Of a stretch of DNA of 35,357 nt, positions 7,839 through 14,923 are shown piece after piece. A program made the position numbers and the translations under genes. The notes beneath the pieces are model-generated. The model did no database searches. It had not been told where the DNA came from and saw nothing but the letters and a program-made list of their open reading frames with translations. Source of the stretch: an uncultured Coriobacteriales bacterium (GTDB taxonomy: Bacteria; Actinomycetota; Coriobacteriia; Coriobacteriales; QAMH01); the NCBI GenBank assembly GCA_934646835.1, contig CAKUES010000019.1, positions 1 to 35,357 on the forward strand, written 5' to 3'. Numbering within the stretch: the first letter of the stretch is position 1; every line of letters begins with the position of its first letter.

Positions 7839-8699
7839 ATGCCTCAAAATGAAATCTGGACCGTCCAGCGCACGATGAACTGGTGCGTCGAGTACCTGGA
7901 GTGCCATGGGGACGAGCACCCCACGCGCAGCGCGGAGTGGCTGATGAGCGCGGCGACGGGTTTGAGCCGCGTGGAGATCTACGCCTACTACGATCGTCCG
8001 CTCTCTGTTGAGGAGCGCGATACCTTGCGCGAGAGTCTGCGCCGCCGCGGTGCGGGCGAGCCGCTGCAGTACGTCACCGGCGAGGTCGGCTTCCGCCACA
8101 TCATCCTGCGCACCGCCAAGGGCGTCCTTATCCCACGCCCGGAGACGGAGATGCTGGTCGAGCTCGTACTCGAGCGCATCAAGGGGATAGAGCAACCGCG
8201 CATTCTCGAGGTGGGATGCGGTACCGGCTGCATCGCGCTGTCGCTAGCCAAGGAGGCAGGTGCGCAGGTTACGGCAACGGATATCTCCCCTGACGCCGTT
8301 GCTTGCGCGACGCGCAACGTGGAAGCGCTTGAGCTTGGCGAGCACGTGCAGATCGTGGAGACGGACTGCGTCGACGGCATCGAGGGACCCTTCGACGTGC
8401 TTGTGAGCAACCCGCCCTATATCCCCACCGCTGTGATGGAGGGGCTTGACGAGGAAGTAGTGGGCTACGAGCCGCATCTCGCGCTCGATGGGGGCGCAGA
8501 CGGCCTCGACTTCTTCGATCGCTTGATCGAGGCGGCGCCGTCCCTGCTCGTCCCCGGGGGCCTCTTTGCCTTCGAGCTGCACGAGACCTGCCTCGAGGAG
8601 GCAGCGCAGCGCGCGAGCAAAGCCGGTCTTTGCAATGTCCAGATCGTGGATGACTTGACGGGAAAGCGTAGGTTTCTGATAGGTCATCTTGCGGGCTAG
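7839..8699 (+). CDS. prmC: Release factor glutamine methyltransferase
   Basis: A 286-residue SAM-dependent methyltransferase that modifies the glutamine of the GGQ motif in release factors. The N-terminal helical domain contains PLQYVTGEVGFR (75-86), the usual PrmC substrate-recognition segment. The SAM-binding motif LEVGCGTGCIALSLAKE is at 123-139 and the catalytic NPPY at 191-194 (SNPPYIPT). The start is the ATG at 7839, with GGAAAGGA 4-5 nt upstream; upstream in-frame sequence is repeat DNA and is excluded. A 414-bp repeat-filled gap separates it from prfA. Family length is about 280, so it is complete. Confidence 0.95.
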   Translation: MPQNEIWTVQRTMNWCVEYLECHGDEHPTRSAEWLMSAATGLSRVEIYAYYDRPLSVEERDTLRESLRRRGAGEPLQYVTGEVGFRHIILRTAKGVLIPRPETEMLVELVLERIKGIEQPRILEVGCGTGCIALSLAKEAGAQVTATDISPDAVACATRNVEALELGEHVQIVETDCVDGIEGPFDVLVSNPPYIPTAVMEGLDEEVVGYEPHLALDGGADGLDFFDRLIEAAPSLLVPGGLFAFELHETCLEEAAQRASKAGLCNVQIVDDLTGKRRFLIGHLAG

Positions 8700-8787
8700 T
8701 TACAGTTTGGTTAAGCGCAAACCGGGTTGTTTCGTGTTATTTCGTCCCAAGTCATCTTAAAAATTTCGCTTTTAGTCCTTGTGCAAG

Positions 8788-8826
8788 AATAATTCTTGAC
8801 GCAGAATTATTACTAGCCAAGAATAT
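8788..8826 (+). promoter_or_regulatory. modA promoter with palindromic operator
   Basis: AATAATTCT (8788-8796) and AGAATTATT (8803-8811) form a perfect 9-bp inverted repeat with a 6-bp spacer. It overlaps a candidate -35 box TTGACG (8796-8801) followed after 17 bp by AAGAAT. A matching site occurs in the promoter of the divergent-locus regulator at 13517-13539. Two small hairpins (CAGCT/AGCTG at 8834-8846 and CCCGC/GCGGG at 8860-8879) follow in the modA leader. Confidence 0.65.
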
Positions 8827-8898
8827 TGCCCATCAGCTCTAAGCTGAGAAAGAGGAAAGCCCGCCAAGTGGAGAGCGGGTAGAAAGAAAGGGACTGAT

Positions 8899-9780
8899 AT
8901 GAACCGACGTACGTTCACCAAGGGCATCGTCGCTGCAGTGGCTTCCTTGAGCCTCGCTGCCAGCTTCGCGATGGTCGGCTGCGGTGGAAACGACTCCTCC
9001 AGCGACAAAGGCCAGGCTGCATCTTCTGGCGTTGAGCTGCAGGTCTTTGCAGCAAACTCCCTCGAGAAGGCACTCCCCGAGGTTCAGGCCCTCTACACCG
9101 AGAAGACCGGCACCACTTTTGCCGACACTCAGTTCAAGGCTTCTGGTGACCTCGTCGCTCAACTACAGGGCGGTGCCTCTGCAGACGTGCTGATTACCGC
9201 ATCTGCCGGTACCATGACCACTGCCCAGGAGGGTGGCTACTGCAGCGCTGACGACACCAAGACCATGTTCACCAACGAGCTCGTCGTCGTGAGCGGCGCT
9301 GACTCCAAGGTCACCGTGTCCGACCTCAAGGAGCTCGGCACCAACGACTCCATCACCTCCATCGCCATCGGCGACCCCAACGTCGTTCCCGCTGGCAAGT
9401 ATGCCGTCCAGGCCCTCGAGTCCGCCGGTCTGTGCAAGATCACCGAGAATTCCGATGGCACCCTGAGCGTCAAGTATGACAAGTCCATCGCCAAGAAGAT
9501 CAACGACGGCGCTGACAAGGTCGGCACCGTTGCCTCCTACGTCAACGAGGGCCAGTGCGATGTCGGCCTGGTTTACAGCTCCGACCTGTACCGCTACGAC
9601 GGCATCCAGGAGATCTACACCGTTCCTTCCGATATGCACAAGGCAATTACCTACCCCGGCGCTCCCATCGCGGATTCTGCCAACGCCGACACCGCCAAGG
9701 ACTTCATCGACTTCTGCCTGACTGACGCAGATGCCCAGAAGGTCTGGCAGCAGTACGGCTTCGAGATCGCCGAGAGCTAG
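8899..9780 (+). CDS. modA: Molybdate/tungstate ABC transporter binding lipoprotein ModA
   Basis: A 293-residue extracytoplasmic solute-binding protein. The N-terminus MNRRTFTKG resembles a twin-arginine signal, followed by a hydrophobic stretch and the lipobox AMVGC, so Cys28 is the likely lipid anchor. After a Ser-rich linker the mature domain starts VELQVFAANSLEKALPEV, the usual ModA opening (V-x-AA-x-S-L), and contains FKASGDLVAQLQGGASADVLITAS (about 76-99), typical of ModA oxyanion binding. It delivers molybdate or tungstate to ModB-ModC just downstream. The ATG follows AAAGGGA at about 7 nt. An intrinsic terminator separates it from modB, which should let the binding protein be made in excess. 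Confidence 0.92.
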   Translation: MNRRTFTKGIVAAVASLSLAASFAMVGCGGNDSSSDKGQAASSGVELQVFAANSLEKALPEVQALYTEKTGTTFADTQFKASGDLVAQLQGGASADVLITASAGTMTTAQEGGYCSADDTKTMFTNELVVVSGADSKVTVSDLKELGTNDSITSIAIGDPNVVPAGKYAVQALESAGLCKITENSDGTLSVKYDKSIAKKINDGADKVGTVASYVNEGQCDVGLVYSSDLYRYDGIQEIYTVPSDMHKAITYPGAPIADSANADTAKDFIDFCLTDADAQKVWQQYGFEIAES

Positions 9781-9816
9781 GCGTTAAGAGAAGTAGGCGC
9801 TTGAAACACCAAATAG

Positions 9817-9848
9817 AGGGCGGCGGCATATGGTCGCCGCCCTTCTTT
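9817..9848 (+). terminator. Partial terminator between modA and modB
   Basis: AGGGCGGCG (9817-9825) pairs perfectly with CGCCGCCCT (9835-9843), followed by TCTTTT. It probably reduces read-through into modBC. Confidence 0.7.
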
Positions 9849-9875
9849 TGCACTGAAGGGTCGAGAGGGGTCCCC

Positions 9876-11276
9876 ATGATAAAAAACGTTGTCCGGGCAT
9901 GCGCAGCCTTCATGTGTGCGGCGGTCATCGCCGTTGCGGGCTTGGCAGGATGCGCATTCGCTGACACCGCATCTGATGTCGAGGAGGGAACCTCCATTGT
10001 CTCCGATGAGGCAGGCTTTGGCCTGTCGGGTTTTAGCCGCCTGCAGGTGGGCTCCAACAAGAACTACGAGGGCAAGTACTACGGCTACACATACGCGCTC
10101 GGCAAGGATGCCGGCCAAAACGTCGCCGTGGTCGACCTCAAGGGTGAGGCGGTCGTCTACGTACCCGCGGATGTCGCGCAGGCCGCCGGCTTCGACGCCG
10201 ACGACCCCAAGCTCGCCAACCTCTTCAAGACCATGCTCGAGGAGCTCGACGCCGGCAAGTCCAACGGCGGCCCCTCGCTCACCAAGACCAAGCACAGCTA
10301 CGTGTTCACCAGCGACGCCGTCTACAAGAAGGGTGACGTGACTATCACCTTCAACCAGGAGGTCGAGCCCGGGTACTTCTACGCGTGCGTGGCCAAGAAG
10401 GGACAGGACAACAACAAGGGCATTGCGTCTTTCTGCGACACCTTCCAGCTGTTGCCGGCCGACCAAGTGCAGGTCTCCCAGGCTAGCGGCTGGCTCGGCA
10501 AGCTTGCGGCCTTGCTCGGCAAGATCGACTACCGCCCGCTGTGGGTCTCCTTGAAGACGGCGGCAGTGGCGATGATCTTCATCTTCATCTTCGGCCTGCT
10601 TGCGGCATGGCGCAGCATGCACGTGAAGAGCCGCTGGAAGAGCGTGCTCGACTCCATCTTCACCATCCCGATGGTGCTTCCGCCTACGGTCTGCGGCTTC
10701 TTGCTGTTGCTGCTCTTTGGCAAGAGCACTGATATCGGCAGGTGGTTCATCGCCCACGGCATCGATCTCGTCTTCACTTGGCCCGCTGCCGTCATCGCGG
10801 CTGCCGTCGTCGGCTTCCCGCTGATGTATCGCACGGTGCTCGGCGCTTTCGAGGCGCTTGACGTCAACATGCTCGATGCGGCCCGCACTCTCGGCTGGAG
10901 CGAGACGCGCATCTTCCGCAAACTCATGCTCCCGCTGGCCTGGCCCTCCATCGCCGCAGGCCTCGTGCTTGCCTTCGCACGCGCCATGGGCGAGTTCGGC
11001 GCGACGCTGTTCTTTGCAGGTAACTATGCCGGCGTCACCCAGACCATGCCGATCGCCATCTACTTCTCTTGGATGGGCGGCTCGACCGATGTCGCGATCT
11101 TCTGGGTCATCGTCGTCATCGTCATCAGCTTCATCATCATTATGTTCATCAACCTCTATAGCGCACACGTGCAGAAGTACCGCCAGGCCGGTGCCTGCGG
11201 CGTCGACGAGGATATGGGTTTTGCGGATGAGGACCCCGCGCTGCCCGGCAGCAACGTAAAGGAAGGTGGCAGGTAA
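9876..11276 (+). CDS. modB: Molybdate ABC permease ModB with N-terminal extracytoplasmic domain
   Basis: A 466-residue protein, about twice the usual ModB length (220-270). Residues 1-30 form a signal sequence with a lipobox-like VAGLAGC (Cys near 26); residues ~30-210 form a soluble domain I cannot assign, rich in Tyr/Gly/Lys; the permease follows from about 220, with five hydrophobic segments. The coupling motif DAARTLGWSETRIFRKLMLP (EAA loop) and the C-terminal region GEFGATLFFAGN are typical of ModB. A cleaved signal plus an outside domain plus five helices gives the usual cytoplasmic C-terminus, so the topology is consistent. I chose the ATG at 9876 because it has GAGAGGGG upstream and begins the signal peptide. 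Its TAA stop abuts the modC ATG directly, so the two are translationally coupled. The C-terminal tail of about 30 residues is acidic. Confidence 0.9.
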   Translation: MIKNVVRACAAFMCAAVIAVAGLAGCAFADTASDVEEGTSIVSDEAGFGLSGFSRLQVGSNKNYEGKYYGYTYALGKDAGQNVAVVDLKGEAVVYVPADVAQAAGFDADDPKLANLFKTMLEELDAGKSNGGPSLTKTKHSYVFTSDAVYKKGDVTITFNQEVEPGYFYACVAKKGQDNNKGIASFCDTFQLLPADQVQVSQASGWLGKLAALLGKIDYRPLWVSLKTAAVAMIFIFIFGLLAAWRSMHVKSRWKSVLDSIFTIPMVLPPTVCGFLLLLLFGKSTDIGRWFIAHGIDLVFTWPAAVIAAAVVGFPLMYRTVLGAFEALDVNMLDAARTLGWSETRIFRKLMLPLAWPSIAAGLVLAFARAMGEFGATLFFAGNYAGVTQTMPIAIYFSWMGGSTDVAIFWVIVVIVISFIIIMFINLYSAHVQKYRQAGACGVDEDMGFADEDPALPGSNVKEGGR

Positions 11277-12371
11277 ATGGCACTCGACATCAAGATCAAG
11301 AAGCACCTGCCCTCCTTCGACCTCGACATCGAGTTCACGGCGGAAAACGAGGCCGTGGGCTTTCTTGGGGCGAGCGGTTGCGGCAAGAGCCTCACGCTTC
11401 GCTGCGTTGCAGGCGTGGAGACGCCGGATGAGGGGCATATCATCGTCAATAGCAAAACCTTCTTTGACAGCGAGAAGAAGATCAACCTTACCCCGCAGCA
11501 GCGCAAGACGGCCCTGCTTTTCCAGAATTACCAGCTCTTCCCCAACATGAGCGTTGCGCAAAACGTCGCGGCAGGCATGCCCAAGGGGCTTGCCAAGGAC
11601 GAGGTCGCACGCCGTGTGAAGCGTTACTTGGGGATGTTCGACCTCGACGGCTTCCAGGACCGTTATCCGCTGCGCCTGTCCGGCGGCCAACAGCAGCGTG
11701 TGGCGCTTGCCCGCATGCTCGCAGCAGAGCCCGACGTGCTCATGCTCGACGAGCCCTTCTCCGCCCTCGACGCCCATCTCAAGGCCGGCCTCGAGCAGAA
11801 CATGCTCGATGTCTTCGAGGACTTCGAAGGGACGATTCTCTATGTCAGCCACGATATCGACGAGGCCTACCGTCTGTGCGATCGCATCGCGGTCGTGAGC
11901 GCAGGCAGCATCGAGGAGATCGGCCCGGCCAACCAGATCGTGACGGAGCCGACGACGCTTGCGGCGCTCAAGCTCTCCGGTTGCAAGAACATCAGCCGCG
12001 CACGCTATCTGGGCGACCAGATGGTCGAGGCGATCGACTGGGGCATCAAGCTCGATGTGGGCCCGGATGCCAGGGTTCCTGATGACCTGGCTTACATCGG
12101 CATTCGCGCCAAGTACATCTACCGTGCGGATTCCAACGACCCCAAGGATGCTGGGCGCCAGCGCACCAACCTCCATACGATGCGCGTGCACCGTATCATC
12201 GAGAACCGCTTTGACTGCCTGGTGACCTTCGAGCCGCCTAACGGAACCGACGGCACCTTGGTCTTCTGGCGCCTCGACAAGGGTCCCAACAACGCGCCGT
12301 TTTGGCCCAAGGCCGGCGACATGGTGCCCTTGCACTTCGATGCGCGCAACCTCTACCTCATCACGCGCTAG
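11277..12371 (+). CDS. modC: Molybdate ABC transporter ATP-binding protein ModC
   Basis: A 364-residue ABC ATPase that powers the ModB channel. The Walker A GASGCGKS is at 31-38, the Q-loop Gln near 83, the signature LSGGQQQR at 134-141, Walker B VLMLDEP at 154-160 and the switch His at 192 (YVSHD). The last ~130 residues form a TOBE-like oxyanion-sensing region (IGIRAKYIYRA), usual for ModC. The nucleotide-binding domain is complete. It starts immediately after the modB stop. Its own TAG stop is the left end of a 176-bp palindromic element that fills the whole space to the convergent regulator gene. Confidence 0.94.
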   Translation: MALDIKIKKHLPSFDLDIEFTAENEAVGFLGASGCGKSLTLRCVAGVETPDEGHIIVNSKTFFDSEKKINLTPQQRKTALLFQNYQLFPNMSVAQNVAAGMPKGLAKDEVARRVKRYLGMFDLDGFQDRYPLRLSGGQQQRVALARMLAAEPDVLMLDEPFSALDAHLKAGLEQNMLDVFEDFEGTILYVSHDIDEAYRLCDRIAVVSAGSIEEIGPANQIVTEPTTLAALKLSGCKNISRARYLGDQMVEAIDWGIKLDVGPDARVPDDLAYIGIRAKYIYRADSNDPKDAGRQRTNLHTMRVHRIIENRFDCLVTFEPPNGTDGTLVFWRLDKGPNNAPFWPKAGDMVPLHFDARNLYLITR

Positions 12372-12543
12372 GGAAACACTGGTTAAGGGAGATGCTTGCT
12401 GCACGCGATTAGCAAAACCGTTGGTTACGTAGAGGGACTTGCGAACAAGCAAGCGCAGCTCTTGCAGAGTGAAAACCGCTGGTAATGTAGGGGAGGGATC
12501 TTGTCCCTCCCCATAAACCTCGCATTTGTCAGCGTTTCCCTAG
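12368..12543. repeat. CTAG-bounded palindromic element, copy c, filling a convergent intergenic gap
   Basis: It starts CTAGGGAAACACTGGTTAA and ends GTCAGCGTTTCCCTAG. The left TAG is the modC stop and the complement of the right CTAG holds the regulator's TAG stop, so the element is the entire intergenic region. It contains two blocks like GCAAAACCG(T/C)TGGTTACGTAG and one core hairpin at 12487-12513. Confidence 0.85.
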
Positions 12544-13478
12544 ACCCCCACGAAGGTGTAGTGGCCCGTCATCGACATGTCGTAGCCTTCGGTGTGCGAG
12601 AGTGCCTTCTGGATCTCGCCACTTGCCATGATGCCCAGCAAGGCCTTGACTTCCGGAGTCTCGAGCGACTCCTTCTTCAAGGCGAGGGCGTATTCCTCCT
12701 TGTACAGGGGCACGAAGTCCACGCCGCTCACCTGCCCTGCGGTCTGCTGGCGGCCGATGCCCACGTCTGCCAATCCCTGGCTCACGCGTGCGGCCAGGAA
12801 TATCTCGCTCGACATCTCGTCGTTGTAGCCGATGATCGACGTGGGGTCGATGCCGTCTTGCCTGAGGGAGCCGTCGAGGAAGATGCGCGTTCCCGATCCC
12901 TTCTCCCTGTTCACGAGGCGCACGCCGGGCTTGGCGAGGTCGGGTATCGAGCTGATGTTGAGGGGATTGCCCTTTGCGACGATGAAGCCTTGCGTCCTCA
13001 CTGCCAGCAAGATCAAGACGATCTCCTCGCCTGGGAGTAGGTGCTTGACGAAGGGGGTGTTGAACTCGCGTTCCTCGAAGTCGTACATATGGCAGCAGGC
13101 TGCGTCGACTTGGCCCTTGAAGAGCGCATAGAGCGCGTCGTAGCTGTTCATCCCCGTGAGCATGATGCGCGTGTTGCGCTTTTGCGCATGCGCGATCAAA
13201 ACGTCGAGCAGCGTGTCGTGGCCGCCGATGATGAAGCTGTCGTGTTCCAAGGCGGCAGAGGCGTTGTTGCCTGCAGGGGAGGGCGCTTCTCCGGGGGCGC
13301 CACCTCGGGAGCCCTCGATGTAGCTGAGGACGTCCGCGTAGGTGAAGCGGAGCTTGCGCCCGATGTGGTAGGAGGTGAGCTCGCCTGACTTCGCCATGTT
13401 GTAGACAGCGTTGCGTCCGATCTTCAAGATCTTGGCGACCTCTTCCGCGTTCAGCGCGTTCTCGTTGTCCATAACCAT
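12540..13478 (-). CDS. Molybdate-locus regulator: excisionase-type HTH plus periplasmic-binding-protein-like domain
   Basis: A 312-residue cytoplasmic DNA-binding protein. Residues ~8-56 (LNAEEVAKILKIGRNAVYNM ... GRKLRFTYADVLSYIEG) form an excisionase/MerR-like winged helix of the HTH_17 type. After a Pro/Ala/Gly linker, residues ~80-305 form a PBP-like domain (IIGGHDTLLDVL, GSGTRIFLDGSLR, DVGIGRQQTA), the fold of oxyanion-binding proteins, here without a signal peptide. It lies convergent to modC, and its promoter holds the same palindrome as the modA promoter, so it is probably an oxyanion-sensing regulator of mod genes and of itself (inference). No ModE was seen. The ATG at 13478 has AGGGAG 8 nt upstream; a second in-frame ATG at 13472 is possible. 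Confidence 0.85.
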   Translation of the reverse strand: MVMDNENALNAEEVAKILKIGRNAVYNMAKSGELTSYHIGRKLRFTYADVLSYIEGSRGGAPGEAPSPAGNNASAALEHDSFIIGGHDTLLDVLIAHAQKRNTRIMLTGMNSYDALYALFKGQVDAACCHMYDFEEREFNTPFVKHLLPGEEIVLILLAVRTQGFIVAKGNPLNISSIPDLAKPGVRLVNREKGSGTRIFLDGSLRQDGIDPTSIIGYNDEMSSEIFLAARVSQGLADVGIGRQQTAGQVSGVDFVPLYKEEYALALKKESLETPEVKALLGIMASGEIQKALSHTEGYDMSMTGHYTFVGV

Positions 13479-13516
13479 AGATACGGCTCCCTTTAGATGA
13501 AATAGCGTGTCCCATC

Positions 13517-13545
13517 ACTATACTGCATTGAGAATTATATCTAAA
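13517..13545 (-). promoter_or_regulatory. Promoter and operator of the molybdate-locus regulator
   Basis: On the minus strand, TTTAGA, a 17-bp spacer and TATAGT form a promoter. The spacer and -10 hold TATAATTCT-CAATGC-AGTATAGT, which aligns with the modA palindrome AATAATTCT-TGACGC-AGAATTATT (left half 8 of 9 identical, same spacer length). This suggests autoregulation. Confidence 0.55.
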
Positions 13546-13670
13546 CGGGGATATATTCGCTGGCGAATTGTGAAGAGCTCTCCACGGCCGTTGACTTCCT
13601 GTAATCCACTGTCATCTAACCGAAGTCTGCCTGACCCTTGCATGTCACCATCGGCGGGTATATTGGGTCT

Positions 13671-13811
13671 TGTAAGAAATCCTCTTACTCCTTTCTTTCT
13701 CAAAACACGCGAGGCAGCTCCTCCCTCCTTCCTGCCTCGCACCTGGGACCTCCCGCCCAGGATGCTCGCAAGAGCGCGAAACGACCCGGCTCCTCACCGG
13801 GTCGTTTTTTT
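13671..13811 (+). ncRNA. Candidate orphan small RNA with anti-Shine-Dalgarno hairpin loops
   Basis: No gene fits between the regulator start and the next coding sequence, yet the stretch ends in a strong intrinsic terminator. Reading along the plus strand: hairpin A GTAAG/CTTAC (13672-13688, loop AAATCCT); a CU-rich single strand; hairpin B GCGAGGCAG/CTGCCTCGC (13709-13740, 14-nt loop CTCCTCCCTCCTTC); hairpin C CCTGGG/CCCAGG (13742-13761, loop ACCTCCCG); small hairpin D GCTC-GCAA-GAGC (13764-13775); and terminator hairpin E ACGACCCGG/CCGGGTCGT (13781-13805, loop CTCCTCA) with a seven-T tail. A -10 box TATATT (13659-13664) with CTTGCA 16 bp upstream would start it near 13671. Loops B, C and E are complementary to ribosome binding sites. 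The length and loop pattern resemble C-rich-loop regulatory RNAs of Firmicutes, but I recognise no family. Confidence 0.6.
13779..13811 (+). terminator. Intrinsic terminator of the candidate small RNA
   Basis: A 9-bp perfect GC-rich stem with a 7-nt loop and seven Ts. No plus-strand gene precedes it, which is why an RNA gene is proposed upstream. Confidence 0.9.
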
Positions 13812-13919
13812 GTTGCCGTTGCAGATTTGCAGGCAGGCTCACGTAAGGCACTGCTTTAGCGTTGAAGGCGCGTTTGCCGTATACTCGCAGGGTTTGCTGC
13901 AACAAAAGGAGGAGTGCGC

Positions 13920-14768
13920 ATGCGGACGAGGAAGAACGCCATCTTGCTGTTTAGCAAGGTTCCCCAGGTAGGCAAGGTCAAGACACGCCTGACAACTCTC
14001 AAGGACGGCTTTCTCCCGCCTGAGTACGCGTGTGCTCTCTACGAGTCGATGCTGTTCGACGTCGTCGAGTGCTGTATGGATTGCGCAGCGCGCATGGAGG
14101 CGGCGAGCGCCGGCAAAGAGGTTGAGGAACAATACGACATCATCATCTCAAGTCCCGGCGAGCAACAGCGCCAGATGATGGAGGAGCTGTTCGCGGCCAA
14201 GGGCCCCTGGCCGCGCGAGGTCACCTTCATCAGCGATGCAGGCGCGAACTTTGACGAGCACTACAACAGCTCGTTCGAGCAGGCGTGGGAGAGGGGTTGC
14301 GAGACGATTCTCTCCATGGGCTGCGATATGCCCGCACTGACCCATGACGTGCTCGAGATGGGCTTTAGGCACTTGCATGAACTTTGTGAAATCGAGGGCG
14401 GCGGCGTGGTCTTGAGCCCGGATCAGGAGATGGGCGTGAGCATCGTCGGTTGGACGAGCAATACGCGCTTCGACCACACCGGGGTTTTCTACTGCCAAAG
14501 CGGCCTCACGGTTCTGCCGGCCTATATCGAGAAGTGCCGCGCTTTGGGCCTTCCCGCCCGCTACATCCCCGCGATGCCCGACGTCGACACCTGGCCCGAC
14601 TTGCGCCACAACATCACGCTGGTGCAGGCAATCGAGTATGCGGCGCAGTTCCAAGACGACCTCACCGTCCCCCGCAGAACGCTTGCGACCTTGGAGGAGT
14701 ATGGCTTCGTCGACGTTCGCGTCGCCCCCAACGACCTCATGGATCCCAGGGACGAGATCGACCTCTAG
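13920..14768 (+). CDS. DUF2064/TIGR04282-type glycosyltransferase-like protein
   Basis: A 282-residue cytoplasmic protein of the family annotated as TIGR04282 glycosyltransferase (DUF2064), a nucleotidyltransferase-like GT-A fold. Visible marks are ILLFSKVPQVGKVKTRLTTL (9-28), with the family's K-x-P-x-x-G-x-V-K-T-R-L motif, and ILSMGCDMPAL around 122-132 (the G-x-D-x-P motif). Members are placed in varied pathways and the substrate here is unknown; a MobA-like nucleotidyltransferase role near molybdate genes is possible but unproven. The start is ATG at 13920: AGGAGG lies 7 nt before it, whereas an in-frame GTG at 13914 is only 1 nt from that site. The TAG stop is the left end of a short palindromic element. 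Confidence 0.82.
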   Translation: MRTRKNAILLFSKVPQVGKVKTRLTTLKDGFLPPEYACALYESMLFDVVECCMDCAARMEAASAGKEVEEQYDIIISSPGEQQRQMMEELFAAKGPWPREVTFISDAGANFDEHYNSSFEQAWERGCETILSMGCDMPALTHDVLEMGFRHLHELCEIEGGGVVLSPDQEMGVSIVGWTSNTRFDHTGVFYCQSGLTVLPAYIEKCRALGLPARYIPAMPDVDTWPDLRHNITLVQAIEYAAQFQDDLTVPRRTLATLEEYGFVDVRVAPNDLMDPRDEIDL

Positions 14769-14837
14769 GGAACCGTCGCCGCGTAGAGGAGCCCCTGTCC
14801 CTCCCTGTAAACCTCGCTTTGATCAGCGCTTCCCTAG
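14765..14837. repeat. CTAG-bounded palindromic element, copy d (short form)
   Basis: 73 bp from CTAGGGAACCGTCG to GATCAGCGCTTCCCTAG. The left TAG is the stop codon of the preceding gene. The core GTAGAGGAGCCCCTGTCCCTCC is decayed; the inner GCAAAACCGC block is absent. Confidence 0.75.
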
Positions 14838-14856
14838 GATGCGGTTGCTCTCGCAA

Positions 14857-14900
14857 AAGAAAAGAGGCGGTGCAAGCTTCGTGGCTTGCACCGCCTCTTT
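14857..14900 (-). terminator. Terminator of the HIT gene (possibly bidirectional)
   Basis: A perfect 17-bp stem (14861-14877 with 14884-14900) and 6-nt loop; on the minus strand it ends in TCTTTTCTTTTG. Confidence 0.9.
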
Positions 14901-14923
14901 GGCATTGCGCGCTATGCGAGTCG

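Noticed and set aside
8812..8898. Molybdenum cofactor riboswitch in the modA leader
   Set aside because: Only two short hairpins are present in under 90 nt; the known motif is larger and its conserved sequences are not seen.
9777..12452. Very long open frame on the minus strand opposite modB-modC (and similar ones opposite the U32 gene, the APC gene and accDA)
   Set aside because: High GC gives long antisense frames; composition is Asp/His/Val-rich with no domain, and the opposite strand carries recognised genes with catalytic motifs.
14765..14837. Palindromic elements as ordinary intrinsic terminators
   Set aside because: The core hairpins lack T tracts, occur in both orientations, lie inside the fab operon and after non-terminal positions, and have conserved ends far from the stem.
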